Shown in pieces: positions 15,507-24,917 of a stretch of DNA of 34,268 nt. This DNA comes from Candidatus Krumholzibacteriota bacterium. GTDB lineage: Bacteria; Krumholzibacteriota; Krumholzibacteriia; LZORAL124-64-63. A program made the translations under genes and the position numbers. The DNA is taken from contig JAJRWA010000102.1 of the NCBI GenBank assembly GCA_024277025.1, positions 1-34,268 of the forward strand, written 5' to 3'. Position 1 is the first letter of the stretch. Every line of letters starts with the position of its first letter. The notes under the pieces are model-generated. The model was not told the DNA's origin. It made no database searches and saw only the letters and a program-made list of their open reading frames with translations.

Positions 15507-16556
15507 CTACTGACGCCGCCGACGGATGGCGAGCGCCGCCACGATGATAATAACAAATCCGGTAAACACCAAGGGCAGGGGGAAACCACCTTTGGCGGCG
15601 GCCTCGGGCCGGCCGGCCTCCCCGGCGGCTGCCGTCGCGGTCGAGTCGGTGGCAAAGAGATCCGCCTCGGGCGCGGCCTCATGCTCACCCGAGAAAAGCT
15701 GCAGGGCCAGATCGCGCCCAGCGCTCAGGGCGGGGCCGGTCAGGCGCTTGAAGCCCGGCGCACCGCTCTCGGCGCGTTCCAGTTCCATGGCTCTGACTTC
15801 CAACCACTCGGGGGAAGCGAGCACGCTCCACGAAGCCACGGCGAGATTGCTGCCCACCGGCACGGTCATGCCCTCCTGCCAGGGCACCACGGCGGTGACC
15901 TGGATCTGGGTCACGCCCGGAGTCAAGGGCACCGCCAGGCTCAGGCGTTGGCTGCCGTGGGTGTCGGCCGGGATGGGCGTCGGGTCGGGCCCGCGGCGGT
16001 ACGAGGCCTCGACCTCGCGGGCACCGGCCGGGAAATCCAGCTCGAAAGTGGCCACGCGGTCGAAGATCGTCTGCTGCGGCGAGGCCGCGTTCTCCACCTG
16101 CAGCATGTACTCCAGGTTGAGCAGCGAGTCCTGCCGCCGGATGATGACGTTCATCCCCTTGATCGACACGCCGTCCAGCCTGGTCGTCGTGTCGAAGACG
16201 TGCAGAGTCGTGGTCTGGCCGATGAGATCGCGCCCGCGCATGCTCCACCAGTAGGGCACCTTTTCGAACCAGACCGCCACGATGTACTCGCCCACATCCT
16301 TGATCGGCACGCCGGGAGCGACGAACTCGGAGCCGCTGGGCTCGAAGTCCAGAATACCGTTGCGCCGGCTGCGCACGTATTCGATGGTCATGCGATCCAC
16401 GGTGCCGGGCTGGCCGGTGGTCGCGTTGACGACGGTGAATTTCAGATCCGTGGGCTCGCCCTGCACGGTCTGGGCCGTCGCCGGCAGAGCCATCGCCAGC
16501 AGCAGCAGGCCGATCAGGCCCGCGAAGCGCTTTCTGGTCCATCTTGTCGAAATCAT
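15507..16556 (-). CDS. Exported, C-terminally membrane-anchored protein of unknown function
   Basis: ATG 16556 has GGGAGG 5 nt upstream; an open frame continues 45 codons further but lacks support. The 349-residue protein has a signal peptide (RKRFAGLIGLLLLAMALPATAQ), a beta-rich extracytoplasmic region of about 270 residues, a linker rich in A, E and T (about 285-320), a hydrophobic helix (LPLVFTGFVIIIVAALAI) and the basic stop-transfer tail RRRRQ. This is a type I membrane topology with the bulk in the periplasm. Motifs such as LDFEPSGSEFVAPGVP and VAVVPWQEGM-like strands do not identify a family for me. It is the first gene of the minus-strand run into mqnD. Confidence 0.7.
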   Translation of the reverse strand: MISTRWTRKRFAGLIGLLLLAMALPATAQTVQGEPTDLKFTVVNATTGQPGTVDRMTIEYVRSRRNGILDFEPSGSEFVAPGVPIKDVGEYIVAVWFEKVPYWWSMRGRDLIGQTTTLHVFDTTTRLDGVSIKGMNVIIRRQDSLLNLEYMLQVENAASPQQTIFDRVATFELDFPAGAREVEASYRRGPDPTPIPADTHGSQRLSLAVPLTPGVTQIQVTAVVPWQEGMTVPVGSNLAVASWSVLASPEWLEVRAMELERAESGAPGFKRLTGPALSAGRDLALQLFSGEHEAAPEADLFATDSTATAAAGEAGRPEAAAKGGFPLPLVFTGFVIIIVAALAIRRRRQ

Positions 16557-16640
16557 CGTCCCCTCCCGGGAATTTTTTGCCAAGAAACGGTTTTCCGGGT
16601 CGATAAGAAGGCGATCGCCGCCAATTCCCTGGGCCTGTGC

Positions 16641-16669
16641 TTGAGTTGGCACAGAACATCCGGTAAATT
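16641..16669 (+). promoter_or_regulatory. Candidate sigma-70-type promoter for the TPR-to-YgjV gene series
   Basis: TTGAGT (16641-16646), a 17-nt spacer and TAAATT (16664-16669) lie 45 nt before the ATG at 16715, in the divergent gap between the anchored exported protein and the TPR gene. Spacing and position are good; each hexamer matches the consensus at four of six bases. Confidence 0.5.
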
Positions 16670-16714
16670 GCACGCAAACCGGCAGCCTCATTGTTGCACG
16701 CTGAAAGGACCACC

Positions 16715-17842
16715 ATGGGCAACCTCTCTACGGCCCTGATTAAACCCGCAAGTGCCCGATTGTGCAAGTTCCAGACCCAAGTGTTTCGCGCCGGTCTTGT
16801 CTGGTGTGTGGTGATGGGAGTACTGCTGACCGGCAGGGCCGCGCCGGCGGCCAACGGGCTCTACGAGACCTGGTCCTCGGACAGCTTCACCCTTACTCCG
16901 CGCGAGTCGTTCCAGATCCGGGTCACCTACGATCAGATCCAGGTGCGCAACTGGAAGCTCGTCGTCGACGGGGGCGATCAGAACTGCGACCTGCACGTGC
17001 TGCGGCTCAAGGACAACTCACTGCTCTACCAGCGGGATGATGAGCAGTATCACGAGGTGAACATTCCCTGGGGTGAAGGCGAAGAAGTGAGTATCGTCAT
17101 CACCAACCGCAAGGTGAAAGGGGCGTTTGTCGTTTCCCTGCTGGGACCGCCGCGCGATCAGGTGCACGCCTCGTACAGCTACTATGTGAACCGGGCGCTG
17201 GACAAGTTTGCCGCCGGCCAGCGGCTGGCTGCCGAGGATGCCTGTCGTCAGGCACTGATCGAGAATCCCGACGACGGTGTGGCCAAGGTGCTGCTGGCCG
17301 GATTCCTGCGCGACCGCCGTTTCTTCGGCCGGGCCACGACTCTGGTCGAAGAGGCCCTGGCCGGCGACTTGCCGGGCAACATGCGTGAGATCGCCGAGAG
17401 TTTGCGGCAGGAACTGGTGAAACTTCGCGCTCCCCTGCCTTTGCCGGTGCGCCAGGGGGCCGAGGAGGCCGAGAAACTGCTCATCGCCGGGCGTGCGGAT
17501 GAAGCGCTGCAGGTCTGCAGGAAACTGCTGGACGGGGACCTGGAACTGGATTCCGCCTCGCGCGGTCGGCTGCTGATGCTCCAGGGACAGGCCCTGGATC
17601 AGTTGGACCGGGATTTCGAAGCCATCGATGCGTTCACCGAGGCGTTGCAGTTGAGCCGGACCAAAGCCATCGAGGGTATCGTCTACTTCCACATGGGGCG
17701 CCTGTTCAAGAAGATGGACAACCTGCCGCAGGCCCAGGGCGCTTTTGCCAAGGCCCTGCAGAACGGCCTGCCCAGCGGCCTGGACAAGCAGGCCCGTGAG
17801 TCGCTTCGCATCATCGAGTCCCGCCAGGCGGGCGGGCGCTGA
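16715..17842 (+). CDS. Exported TPR-repeat protein with N-terminal PPC-like beta domain
   Basis: ATG 16715 is preceded by AAAGGA at 5-nt spacing; an upstream TTG is rejected. The product is 375 aa. A long basic n-region and hydrophobic stretch (AGLVWCVVMGVLL) ending GRAAPAA form a signal peptide. A beta domain (about 45-150, SFTLTPRESFQIRVTYD and NCDLHVLRLKDNS) resembles pre-peptidase C-terminal domains. Helical TPR-like repeats follow from about 155: YYVNRALDKFAAGQRLAAEDA, a degenerate pair, then GQALDQLDRDFEAIDAFTEAL and YFHMGRLFKKMDNLPQAQGAF. It probably works in the periplasm as a protein-interaction scaffold. It heads the plus-strand series, 23 nt before GT9. Confidence 0.75.
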   Translation: MGNLSTALIKPASARLCKFQTQVFRAGLVWCVVMGVLLTGRAAPAANGLYETWSSDSFTLTPRESFQIRVTYDQIQVRNWKLVVDGGDQNCDLHVLRLKDNSLLYQRDDEQYHEVNIPWGEGEEVSIVITNRKVKGAFVVSLLGPPRDQVHASYSYYVNRALDKFAAGQRLAAEDACRQALIENPDDGVAKVLLAGFLRDRRFFGRATTLVEEALAGDLPGNMREIAESLRQELVKLRAPLPLPVRQGAEEAEKLLIAGRADEALQVCRKLLDGDLELDSASRGRLLMLQGQALDQLDRDFEAIDAFTEALQLSRTKAIEGIVYFHMGRLFKKMDNLPQAQGAFAKALQNGLPSGLDKQARESLRIIESRQAGGR

Positions 17843-17865
17843 CCAGCAAACCCAAGGATGTGTCC

Positions 17866-18960
17866 GTGAATTTTCGTCCCGACTGTTTCCACTTCCGTGG
17901 CCATGTGCCCTGCCGCCCCCACAAGCAGAGCGGCGTGCACTGTGACGGCTGTCCGGAATACCGCGCGCGCCAGGGCCGGATCCTGCTGATCAAACTGGGG
18001 GCCGCGGGGGACGTGATCCGCACCACGCCGCTGCTGGCACCGCTGCGCCGGGAGTTACCCGGCTACCAGATCACCTGGGTCACCGATTTTCCCGATCTGG
18101 TGCCCGCAGCGGTCGACGACGTGATGGCCCTGAACACCGAAACCCTGGTCTGGTTGCGGCAGACGCCGTTCACGCTGGTGATCAACCTGGACAAGGACCG
18201 GCAGGCCTGCGCCCTGGCCCGCGAGGTGACGGCCGACAAGCGGTGGGGGTTTACCCTGGGCGCTGACGGCATCTGCCGGCCCGTGACCGAGGGTGTTTCC
18301 GCAGCCATGGCCCAGGCGGCCACGGACAAGTTCATGACCGGGCTCTTCGATGACGTGAACCAGGCCTGTACCAGGACCTACCCGGAAGAGATCTTCGCCA
18401 TCTGCGGTTTTGAATTCGCGGGCGAACCGTATGTGCTGGACCGACCCGTGTCGGTGCCCGATTTCAACCTGCCGGAAGGCAAGGCGGTCATCGGCCTGAA
18501 CACCGGCTGTGGCGGGCGCTGGACCAGCCGGCTGTGGCCCGAGTCGGCCTGGGCCGAGTTGGCCACGTCCCTGCGCGCTGCCGGCTACGCCGTCGTGCTG
18601 CTCGGCGGCCCGGACGAGGACGAGAAGAACCAGCGCCTGGCGGCCGCTTCCGGTGCCCGCTATTCGGGCCATTTTCCGCTGCAGACTTTCATTGGCCTGA
18701 TGGACAAGTGCGACCTGGTGGTCACGGCGGTGACCATGGGGATGCACATCGCCCTGGGTTTGGGCAAGAAGCTGGTGCTGTTCAACAATATCTTCAATCC
18801 GCACGAGTTCGAGCTGTACGGGCGGGGGCGGATCCTCAGTCCCGAACAGGAATGCACCTGCTTCTTCCAGCCGCGCTGCCGCAACGAGAGTTTCTGCATG
18901 GAGACCCTGGCGCCCGCGACCGTGCAGGCGGCGGTGGATGAATTGCTGGAGCTGTCGTGA
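17866..18960 (+). CDS. GT9-family (heptosyltransferase-like) glycosyltransferase with Cys-rich ends
   Basis: GTG 17866 is chosen because AAGGA lies 7 nt before it; an in-frame GTG six bases earlier is too close to that site. The product is 364 aa. The GT9 fold is seen in [19 protein letters not shown] (Rossmann entry, about 40-60), [25 protein letters not shown] (donor site start of the C-terminal domain), [13 protein letters not shown] and [21 protein letters not shown]. Family members transfer ADP-heptose or related sugars to lipopolysaccharide core. Unlike WaaC/WaaF it has Cys7, Cys16, Cys26 and Cys29 at the N-terminus and a second cluster near the C-terminus (ECTC, PRC, SFC), likely a metal or structural site. 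It overlaps GT4 by four bases (GTGA). Confidence 0.88.
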   Translation: MNFRPDCFHFRGHVPCRPHKQSGVHCDGCPEYRARQGRILLIKLGAAGDVIRTTPLLAPLRRELPGYQITWVTDFPDLVPAAVDDVMALNTETLVWLRQTPFTLVINLDKDRQACALAREVTADKRWGFTLGADGICRPVTEGVSAAMAQAATDKFMTGLFDDVNQACTRTYPEEIFAICGFEFAGEPYVLDRPVSVPDFNLPEGKAVIGLNTGCGGRWTSRLWPESAWAELATSLRAAGYAVVLLGGPDEDEKNQRLAAASGARYSGHFPLQTFIGLMDKCDLVVTAVTMGMHIALGLGKKLVLFNNIFNPHEFELYGRGRILSPEQECTCFFQPRCRNESFCMETLAPATVQAAVDELLELS

Positions 18961-20117
18961 AGCTCAGCTTTCTGGGCCCGGCCCCGCCGTTTCGGGGCGG
19001 GATCGTCACCTACTACGCCATGCTGGCGCGGGTGCTCACCGGGCGTGGTCACCAAGTGTTCTGGGCCTCGTTCAGGCAGCAATACCCCCGCCTGATTTTT
19101 CCCGGCACCGAGCAGAAGGGGGAGACCGCGGCCTGGCTGGACCACCCGAACCGGCCGCGGTTCGTGCCGTGGTCGCCGTGGAGCTGGTGGCGCACTTATC
19201 AGGACCTGCGCGCTGAGCAGCCGACCGCGGTGATCATCAAGTACTGGATCCCGTTCTTTGCACCTGGTTTTTTCGCGGTGACCTGGCTGTTGCGGCGGCA
19301 CACCGCCATCCGCGTGATCTACCTGTTGGACAACGTGATTCCCCACGAGAAATATCCGCTGGGTTTGTGGCTGACCCGGCTCGCTTTGCGTCAGGGGCAC
19401 GGCTACCTGGCCCAGAGCGATCAGGTGCGGCGCGACCTGTTCGAGGTCCTGCCGGCTACCGATCCGGCGGCCGTGGTGACGGTGCCCCATCCGGTGTACG
19501 ACTTTGGCGAGCCGGGGCGGCCGCGCCGGGCGAGGGGCGAGGCGCGCGAGGCGCTGGGATTGCCCGCGGACGCCCGATTGGTGCTGTTCTTTGGCTTCAT
19601 CAAGCCGTACAAGGGCGTCGTGCACCTGATCGACGCGGCGGGCCCGCTGCGTGAAGAATTCGGCGACGACTTGCAGATTCTCATCGTGGGCGACATCTAC
19701 GGCGAGAAGCAGCCTTACCTCGACCGGATTGCGGCCTCGGGCGGACAGCAGATCATCCGGCTGGTCGACGGCTTCGTGCCCGACGACACGGTCGAGGACT
19801 ACTTCCTGGCGGCGGACGTGGCGGTCTTGCCTTACATTTCGGCCACGCAAAGCGGCATTGTCCAGATTGCCTACAACTACGATTTGCCGGTGATCACGAC
19901 TGATGTCGGCGGTCTGCCCGAGGTGGTGCACGACGGCCGGACAGGTTACATCGTGCCGCCCGGCGACAGCGCGGCCCTGGCCGCGGCCGTGGCGCGGTTC
20001 TTTGACGAAGACCGGGCGGCGGACTTCGGGGCCGCCGTCGCGCAGGAGAAGCAAAAATATTCCTGGGACCGCATGGCCGAAGCGGTGGAGGATCTGGCGG
20101 GAAGGCCGTCGTCATGA
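18957..20117 (+). CDS. GT4-family glycosyltransferase
   Basis: GTG 18957 overlaps the GT9 stop (GTGA). The 386-residue protein has the GT-B N-terminal start [21 protein letters not shown] with the glycine loop, the inter-domain segment [32 protein letters not shown], and the donor-binding region [20 protein letters not shown], followed by GGLPEVV and GYIVPPGD, diagnostic of GT4. It should transfer a sugar from a nucleotide donor on the cytoplasmic face of the inner membrane. With the GT9 enzyme it probably builds an envelope glycan such as LPS core or an O-chain. The acceptor is unknown. It overlaps the next gene by four bases (ATGA). Confidence 0.9.
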   Translation: MKLSFLGPAPPFRGGIVTYYAMLARVLTGRGHQVFWASFRQQYPRLIFPGTEQKGETAAWLDHPNRPRFVPWSPWSWWRTYQDLRAEQPTAVIIKYWIPFFAPGFFAVTWLLRRHTAIRVIYLLDNVIPHEKYPLGLWLTRLALRQGHGYLAQSDQVRRDLFEVLPATDPAAVVTVPHPVYDFGEPGRPRRARGEAREALGLPADARLVLFFGFIKPYKGVVHLIDAAGPLREEFGDDLQILIVGDIYGEKQPYLDRIAASGGQQIIRLVDGFVPDDTVEDYFLAADVAVLPYISATQSGIVQIAYNYDLPVITTDVGGLPEVVHDGRTGYIVPPGDSAALAAAVARFFDEDRAADFGAAVAQEKQKYSWDRMAEAVEDLAGRPSS

Positions 20118-20422
20118 AAGCCGAACCAACGGCAGAAAAACTGATTGCCGAACTGGCGGGCGGGGCCATCGTGCCCCTGGCGGCGGACCATTGGCCGGCC
20201 GTGGCCGGCACCTTCAAACCGGTGGACGAAATCGCCACCGGCCTGGGCGGCGTGATACTGTTGGTGCGGCGGCCGCTGCCGGGCAGCCGCAAGCTGGCCT
20301 GGGCCCTGGTGGAGGATGCCAAGCCGGGCGAGAAAGTCATCCGGCCCCTGGCTTCGGAGCAGGAAGCGCGGGCATTGATCGCCGACCGCCTGGCGGCGTA
20401 CGAGCGCATGTGGGACGGCTGA
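20114..20422 (+). CDS. Small conserved-looking cytoplasmic protein, 102 aa, unknown function
   Basis: The ATG overlaps the GT4 stop (ATGA), so translation is probably coupled. The product has no signal peptide or membrane helix. It reads as an alpha/beta fold: an N-terminal helix ([12 protein letters not shown]), strands [10 protein letters not shown] and GVILLVRR, a strand LAWALVEDA and a C-terminal helix ([20 protein letters not shown]). I recognise no family. The ordered amphipathic pattern, codon use like its neighbours and overlap with GT4 make a real gene likely. It lies 43 nt before namZ. Confidence 0.6.
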   Translation: MKAEPTAEKLIAELAGGAIVPLAADHWPAVAGTFKPVDEIATGLGGVILLVRRPLPGSRKLAWALVEDAKPGEKVIRPLASEQEARALIADRLAAYERMWDG

Positions 20423-20465
20423 GGCGGCTGTAAACCGGATTACTACAACTGACCGGGAGTCGGTT

Positions 20466-21638
20466 TTGGCACAAGTGAACACAGGTTTGGACGTGATGGC
20501 GGCCACGGGTTTTGCCGCGCTCAGCGGGCAGCGGGTTGGTTTGTTGGTGCATCCGGCGTCGGTCGATCGTCACCTGCGGCCGACAGCGGAATTGATGGTG
20601 GCCGCGGGCGTGGATCTGCGCGCCCTGTTCGGGCCTCAGCACGGTATCCGCGGTGAGACCCAGGACAATATGATCGAGTGGGAGGGTTTCACCGACCCGG
20701 TGACCGGCGTGCCGGCGTATTCGCTTTACGGCGAGCACCGCAAACCGGTGCCGGGCATGTTGGCGGACCTCGATGTGCTGGTGATCGATCTGCAGGATGT
20801 GGGGGCCCGCTACTACACCTTCATCTGGACCATGTATCTCTGCCTGCAGGCCTGCGCCGAGGCGGGCAAGCGCGTGATCGTGCTGGACCGGCCCAACCCC
20901 ATCGGCGGCCGGGTCACCGAGGGCACGGTGCTCGAGCCGGAATTCAGCTCATTCGTGGGGCTGGCCCCGATTCCCATGCGGCACGGTCTGACCATCGGGG
21001 AGATGGCCCGTTTCGTGGCGGCCTGGGGCGGCGTGGCCGTGGACCTGACCGTGGTCTGGATGGAGGGTTGGCGGCGCGACCTGGAATTCGACCGGACGGG
21101 TTTGCCCTGGGTGCTGCCTTCGCCCAATATGCCGACGCTGGATACGGCGCGCGTCTATCCCGGTGGTTGCCTGCTGGAAGGCACGACGCTCAGCGAGGGG
21201 CGGGGTACGACCCGACCGTTCGAGATTTTCGGCGCGCCCTATATCGACCCGCTGGTTCTGGCGGAGCGTCTGGCGAGTTGGAGCCTGCCCGGCTGCCGCG
21301 TGCGGCCCCTGCATTTCGAGCCCACCTTTCACAAGTACGCGGGCGAAGTCTGCGGCGGGGTGCAGGTACACGTGACGGATCCGGCGCGCTTCGAATCGGT
21401 GGTCACCTACACCGCCGCGATCACGGCGATTGCCCAGGCGTGGCCAGCGGAATTCGCCTGGCGGCAGCCGCCCTACGAATACGAAACCGAGAAGCTGCCC
21501 ATGGATATCCTGGCCGGCGGAACGCGTTGGCGGGAACAGGTCGAGTCCGGCGCTTCACCCTGGCAGATGAAGGCCGAGTGGACCGAACAGCTGGCGGCCT
21601 TTGCCGACGCCTCGGCCGAATTCCGGCACTATGAATAG
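20466..21638 (+). CDS. namZ: NamZ-type exo-beta-N-acetylmuramidase (DUF1343)
   Basis: TTG 20466 is taken as start because GGAG ends 6 nt before it; a GTG at 20475 is the alternative. The product is 390 aa, normal for the family. Signature segments are RVGLLVHPASVD, LFGPQHGIRGE, VPAYSLYGEHRKP, VLVIDLQDVGARYYTFIWTM, VLDRPNPIGG, MRHGLTIGEMARF and LLEGTTLSEGRGTTRPFEI. NamZ enzymes release single N-acetylmuramic acid units from the non-reducing ends of peptidoglycan-derived glycans. No signal peptide is visible here, so it may act in the cytoplasm on imported muropeptide fragments; Bacillus NamZ, by contrast, is secreted. It overlaps the downstream murU-amgK fusion by 8 nt, which could act directly on its product. 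Confidence 0.9.
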   Translation: MAQVNTGLDVMAATGFAALSGQRVGLLVHPASVDRHLRPTAELMVAAGVDLRALFGPQHGIRGETQDNMIEWEGFTDPVTGVPAYSLYGEHRKPVPGMLADLDVLVIDLQDVGARYYTFIWTMYLCLQACAEAGKRVIVLDRPNPIGGRVTEGTVLEPEFSSFVGLAPIPMRHGLTIGEMARFVAAWGGVAVDLTVVWMEGWRRDLEFDRTGLPWVLPSPNMPTLDTARVYPGGCLLEGTTLSEGRGTTRPFEIFGAPYIDPLVLAERLASWSLPGCRVRPLHFEPTFHKYAGEVCGGVQVHVTDPARFESVVTYTAAITAIAQAWPAEFAWRQPPYEYETEKLPMDILAGGTRWREQVESGASPWQMKAEWTEQLAAFADASAEFRHYE

Positions 21639-23331
21639 CCCCGCGGCACCCGATCCCGAACGGATGCGCGCCCTGATTCTGGCCGCGGGCTACGGCACGC
21701 GTCTGGCGCCGGTTACCGACCATCTGCCCAAGCCATTGCTGCCGGTGCACGGCGTGCCTTTGCTGGACCGGATCATCGCTGGGGTTCTGGCCGCCGACGT
21801 GGGGCCTATTGCGGTCAACAGCCATCACCTGGGCACGGTGGTGGGCGACCATCTGTCCGGACACGAACACGCGGGGCAACTGGTCCACTTCCCGGAGACC
21901 GAAATTCTGGGCACCGGCGGCGCGCTGGCCAACGCCCGCGACTTTCTGGCGGCCGGGCCCCACTTCCTGGTGCACAACGGCGATGTGCTGTGCGGTGTGG
22001 ATCTGCGGCGGGTCGTGGCCGCCCACGTGGTCAGCGGGGCGTTGGCGACCCTGCTGCTGGTCGACTGGCCGGCGGTCAATTCGGTCACTCTGGGCCGTGA
22101 CGGCACGGTGCGGCACATCGGCGGGGCCATGGCCGAGGCAGCGGCCCGGCCGGGCGACCGGCAGTTGACCTACACGGGCATCGGTGTGTTTGCCCGCGAA
22201 CTGCTGGCCGATATCGAACCCGGATTTTCCTCGCTGATCGACCCGCTGGTGCGGGCGGTGCGGACGGTGCCCGGCTCGGTGCGCGGTTACGCCCCGGCGG
22301 GACTGGTGTGGGACGATCTGGGCACCCTGCACCGCTGGCTCAGGGTCGCCGGCCGCGATGTGACGACCCGCGACGGTTTCCGGCTGGAGCGTATCCGTGG
22401 CCACGGTTCGGATCGCCGCTTCTGGCGCCTGGGCCGCGGCGACTGGTCGGCCGTGGCCATGGTCAGCCCGCCGGCTGATCCGGAGTTCACGCGCTTTGTC
22501 GACGTGGGGCGGTTCCTGGCCGAGGCCGGGCTCGGTCCGGCGGAGTTCCTGTCGGTGGACGAGCCGAACCGCACGGTGTTGATGACCGATCTGGGCCGCG
22601 AAAGCATGCACGCGGTGGCCACGGCGCCCAGCGCCAAGCCCGGCGATCTGGCCGAGCGCTACGGCCAGGTCGTGGACCTTCTGCTGCGCCTGCAGGCGCT
22701 CACCGAACAGGCCTTCAGCGCGTGCCCGCTGGCGGTGGACCGCGTCCTGGACCTGGACCAACTGCGGTGGGAGACCACATATTTCCAGGAGCGCTTTCTG
22801 CAGGGCCATCTGGGCCTGCCGGCGGAACAGCTGACGGATCTGGAACCGGAGTTTGCCGACCTGGCCGCTTATGTGGCGGGGTTGCCGACGGTCCTGGTCC
22901 ACCGGGATTTCCAGTCCCAGAATATCCTGTTCCAGGACGGCCGGGTGCGGCTGGTCGATTTTCAGGGCCTGCGCCGCGGGCCGTTGACCTACGATCTGGC
23001 CAGCCTGATCCATGATCCGTATGTGGACTTGCCGGCCGATCTGCGGCAGGATCTGGTGGCGCGGTTTGCGGCCGGCACCAGCGCCGCGCCGCCGGCCGAG
23101 ATCGCGGCGATGACCGTTTGCGCCGGCTTGCAGCGCGTGATGCAGGCCCTCGGCGCCTTCGGCTATCTGGGCCACGTCAAGGGCAAGCCCGAGTTCCTGG
23201 CCCACATACCGGCCGGCGTGCGCAACCTGCGCGGGCTGCTGGCCGACCTGAAACAAATGCAGGATTCCACAGCGGCGAACCTGCCGGGGCGCCTGCCGGT
23301 CCTGACCAGCCTGATAGCCACGATCGACTAG
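21631..23331 (+). CDS. Bifunctional MurU-AmgK fusion: MurNAc-1-phosphate uridylyltransferase plus sugar-1-kinase
   Basis: ATG 21631 lies inside the end of namZ, giving an 8-nt overlap; the product is 566 aa. Residues 12-240 are a sugar-phosphate nucleotidyltransferase: LILAAGYGTRLAP with Lys34 in LPKPLLPVHG, then ILGTGGALANA and HFLVHNGDVL, closely resembling MurU. Residues 245-566 are an aminoglycoside-phosphotransferase-fold kinase: HRDFQSQN (His424, Asp426, Asn431) and LVDFQG (Asp443), then GPLTYDLASLIHDPYVDLP, the layout of AmgK. In Pseudomonas, separate AmgK and MurU convert MurNAc to MurNAc-1-phosphate and then UDP-MurNAc, bypassing de novo synthesis and fosfomycin inhibition. Here both steps are on one chain. 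The sugar specificity (MurNAc versus GlcNAc or another hexose) is inferred from the adjacent namZ. Confidence 0.85.
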   Translation: MNSPAAPDPERMRALILAAGYGTRLAPVTDHLPKPLLPVHGVPLLDRIIAGVLAADVGPIAVNSHHLGTVVGDHLSGHEHAGQLVHFPETEILGTGGALANARDFLAAGPHFLVHNGDVLCGVDLRRVVAAHVVSGALATLLLVDWPAVNSVTLGRDGTVRHIGGAMAEAAARPGDRQLTYTGIGVFARELLADIEPGFSSLIDPLVRAVRTVPGSVRGYAPAGLVWDDLGTLHRWLRVAGRDVTTRDGFRLERIRGHGSDRRFWRLGRGDWSAVAMVSPPADPEFTRFVDVGRFLAEAGLGPAEFLSVDEPNRTVLMTDLGRESMHAVATAPSAKPGDLAERYGQVVDLLLRLQALTEQAFSACPLAVDRVLDLDQLRWETTYFQERFLQGHLGLPAEQLTDLEPEFADLAAYVAGLPTVLVHRDFQSQNILFQDGRVRLVDFQGLRRGPLTYDLASLIHDPYVDLPADLRQDLVARFAAGTSAAPPAEIAAMTVCAGLQRVMQALGAFGYLGHVKGKPEFLAHIPAGVRNLRGLLADLKQMQDSTAANLPGRLPVLTSLIATID

Positions 23332-23344
23332 GACGGAGAATCGC

Positions 23345-24913
23345 ATGTCCGACAGCCATCCCCTGTTTCCGCGCGCGAGTGGAGTGCTGCTGCATCCGAC
23401 CAGCCTGCCCGGATCCGACGGGATCGGCGATCTGGGCCCGGCGGCCCACCGCTTTGTGGAATGGCTGGCTCAGTGCGGGCAGAGCCTGTGGCAGATCCTG
23501 CCCCTGGGGCCGACCAGCTACGGCGATTCGCCCTACCAGACGCTCAGCGCCTTTGCCGGCAACCCGCTGCTGATCAACCTGGACCTGTTGTTGGACGAGG
23601 GGTTGCTGGGTGCGGCGGACCTGGCGGCGCGACCGGAGTTTCCGGTCGATCGGGTGGACTTCGGGCCCGTCATCAAGTGGAAATTCGCGGTCCTCGACGC
23701 GGCCTGGGAGCGGTTTCGACTGCCGGCTCTGGCCGAACGCCGGACCGAATTCGAGAGCTGGTGTGCCGCCCAGGGTGACTGGCTGCAGGACTTCGCGCTG
23801 TTCATGGCGCTGAAGGAGGACCACCAGGGCCGGCCCTGGCCCGAGTGGGAGCCCGAGCTTGTCCGGCGTGAACCCGGGGCAGTGACCGCGGCGGCCGCGC
23901 GTCTGTCCGATGCCGTCGGACGTCACTGTTTCCGGCAGTGGCTCTTTGCGCGGCAGTGGGCTGATCTGCGCCGGCACGCGTCGCAGCTGGGCGTGCGCCT
24001 GCTGGGCGACTTGCCCATCTTCGTGGCCCATGACAGCTGCGACGTGTGGGCGAATACCGAGTTGTTCCAGTTGGACCAGCAGGGGCTGCCGACCAGCGTG
24101 GCCGGGGTGCCGCCCGACTACTTCAGCGAGACCGGGCAGTTGTGGGGCAATCCGCTGTACGACTGGGACCGGCTGCGGGAAACGGACTACAGGTGGTGGG
24201 CCGACCGCCTGGCCGCGACCCTGGCCCAGGTCGACCTGGTGCGGATTGATCACTTCCGGGGCTTTGCCGCCTACTGGGAAATACCGGCCGGTGAAAAGAC
24301 GGCGGTCAACGGCCGCTGGGTCAAGGGCCCGGGACGCGAGTTCTTCAGCGCCATGGCCCGCGCCCTGGGTGGCGAGCTGCCCATCGTGGCCGAGGATCTG
24401 GGCGTGATCACGTCCGCGGTCGAGCAACTGCGCGACGACGTGGGACTGCCCGGCATGAAGGTGCTGCAGTTTGCCTGGAGCGGGCCCGAGAACGCTTTCC
24501 TGCCCCACGAGCACCCGCGCCACGCGGTGGTCTACAGCGGCACCCATGACAATGATCCGACCAACGGCTGGTGGCGGCATCTGGCTGGTCCGGACATCCG
24601 CGCCCTGGTCAGCGAGTACGCGGGGCACGAGGTGCACGAACCGAACTGGACCCTCATCAGGCTGGGCATGATGTCGCCTGCCCACACCTTTATCGCGCCG
24701 TTGCAGGATGTGCTGGGACTGGGGCGCGAGGGCCGCATGAATCTGCCGGGCGAGGGGACGGGCAACTGGAACTGGCGCTTTGACGACAAGGACCTGGCTG
24801 GCGAGATTGGTGAGCGTCTGGCCCGCCTGACCTGGCTGTACCGACGCCGACCGGACCAGGCGCCGGCGACCGTCGAGGCGGAACCTGCCTGGCACAAGCC
24901 AACCAAGGAATGA
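23345..24913 (+). CDS. malQ: 4-alpha-glucanotransferase (amylomaltase, GH77)
   Basis: ATG 23345 follows GGAG with 6-nt spacing; the product is 522 aa, typical for the compact bacterial type. The N-terminus SGVLLHPTSLPG, IGDLGPAAHRFVEWL and ILPLGPTSYGDSPYQ are family hallmarks. The catalytic nucleophile is Asp302 (LVRIDHFRGF), the acid/base Glu350 (IVAEDLG) and the third carboxylate Asp402 (SGTHDNDP). The enzyme moves alpha-1,4-glucan segments between maltodextrins in the cytoplasm, in glycogen or maltodextrin metabolism. It sits 13 nt after murU-amgK; no other glycogen or maltose gene is in the window. Confidence 0.96.
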   Translation: MSDSHPLFPRASGVLLHPTSLPGSDGIGDLGPAAHRFVEWLAQCGQSLWQILPLGPTSYGDSPYQTLSAFAGNPLLINLDLLLDEGLLGAADLAARPEFPVDRVDFGPVIKWKFAVLDAAWERFRLPALAERRTEFESWCAAQGDWLQDFALFMALKEDHQGRPWPEWEPELVRREPGAVTAAAARLSDAVGRHCFRQWLFARQWADLRRHASQLGVRLLGDLPIFVAHDSCDVWANTELFQLDQQGLPTSVAGVPPDYFSETGQLWGNPLYDWDRLRETDYRWWADRLAATLAQVDLVRIDHFRGFAAYWEIPAGEKTAVNGRWVKGPGREFFSAMARALGGELPIVAEDLGVITSAVEQLRDDVGLPGMKVLQFAWSGPENAFLPHEHPRHAVVYSGTHDNDPTNGWWRHLAGPDIRALVSEYAGHEVHEPNWTLIRLGMMSPAHTFIAPLQDVLGLGREGRMNLPGEGTGNWNWRFDDKDLAGEIGERLARLTWLYRRRPDQAPATVEAEPAWHKPTKE

Positions 24914-24917
24914 ACAA

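Noticed and set aside
10395..16475. An identical octapeptide VQGEPTDL in the cohesin/dockerin protein and in the anchored exported protein
   Set aside because: The surrounding residues and domains differ; eight residues shared between two proteins with similar composition is not enough to propose a linker or recombination site.
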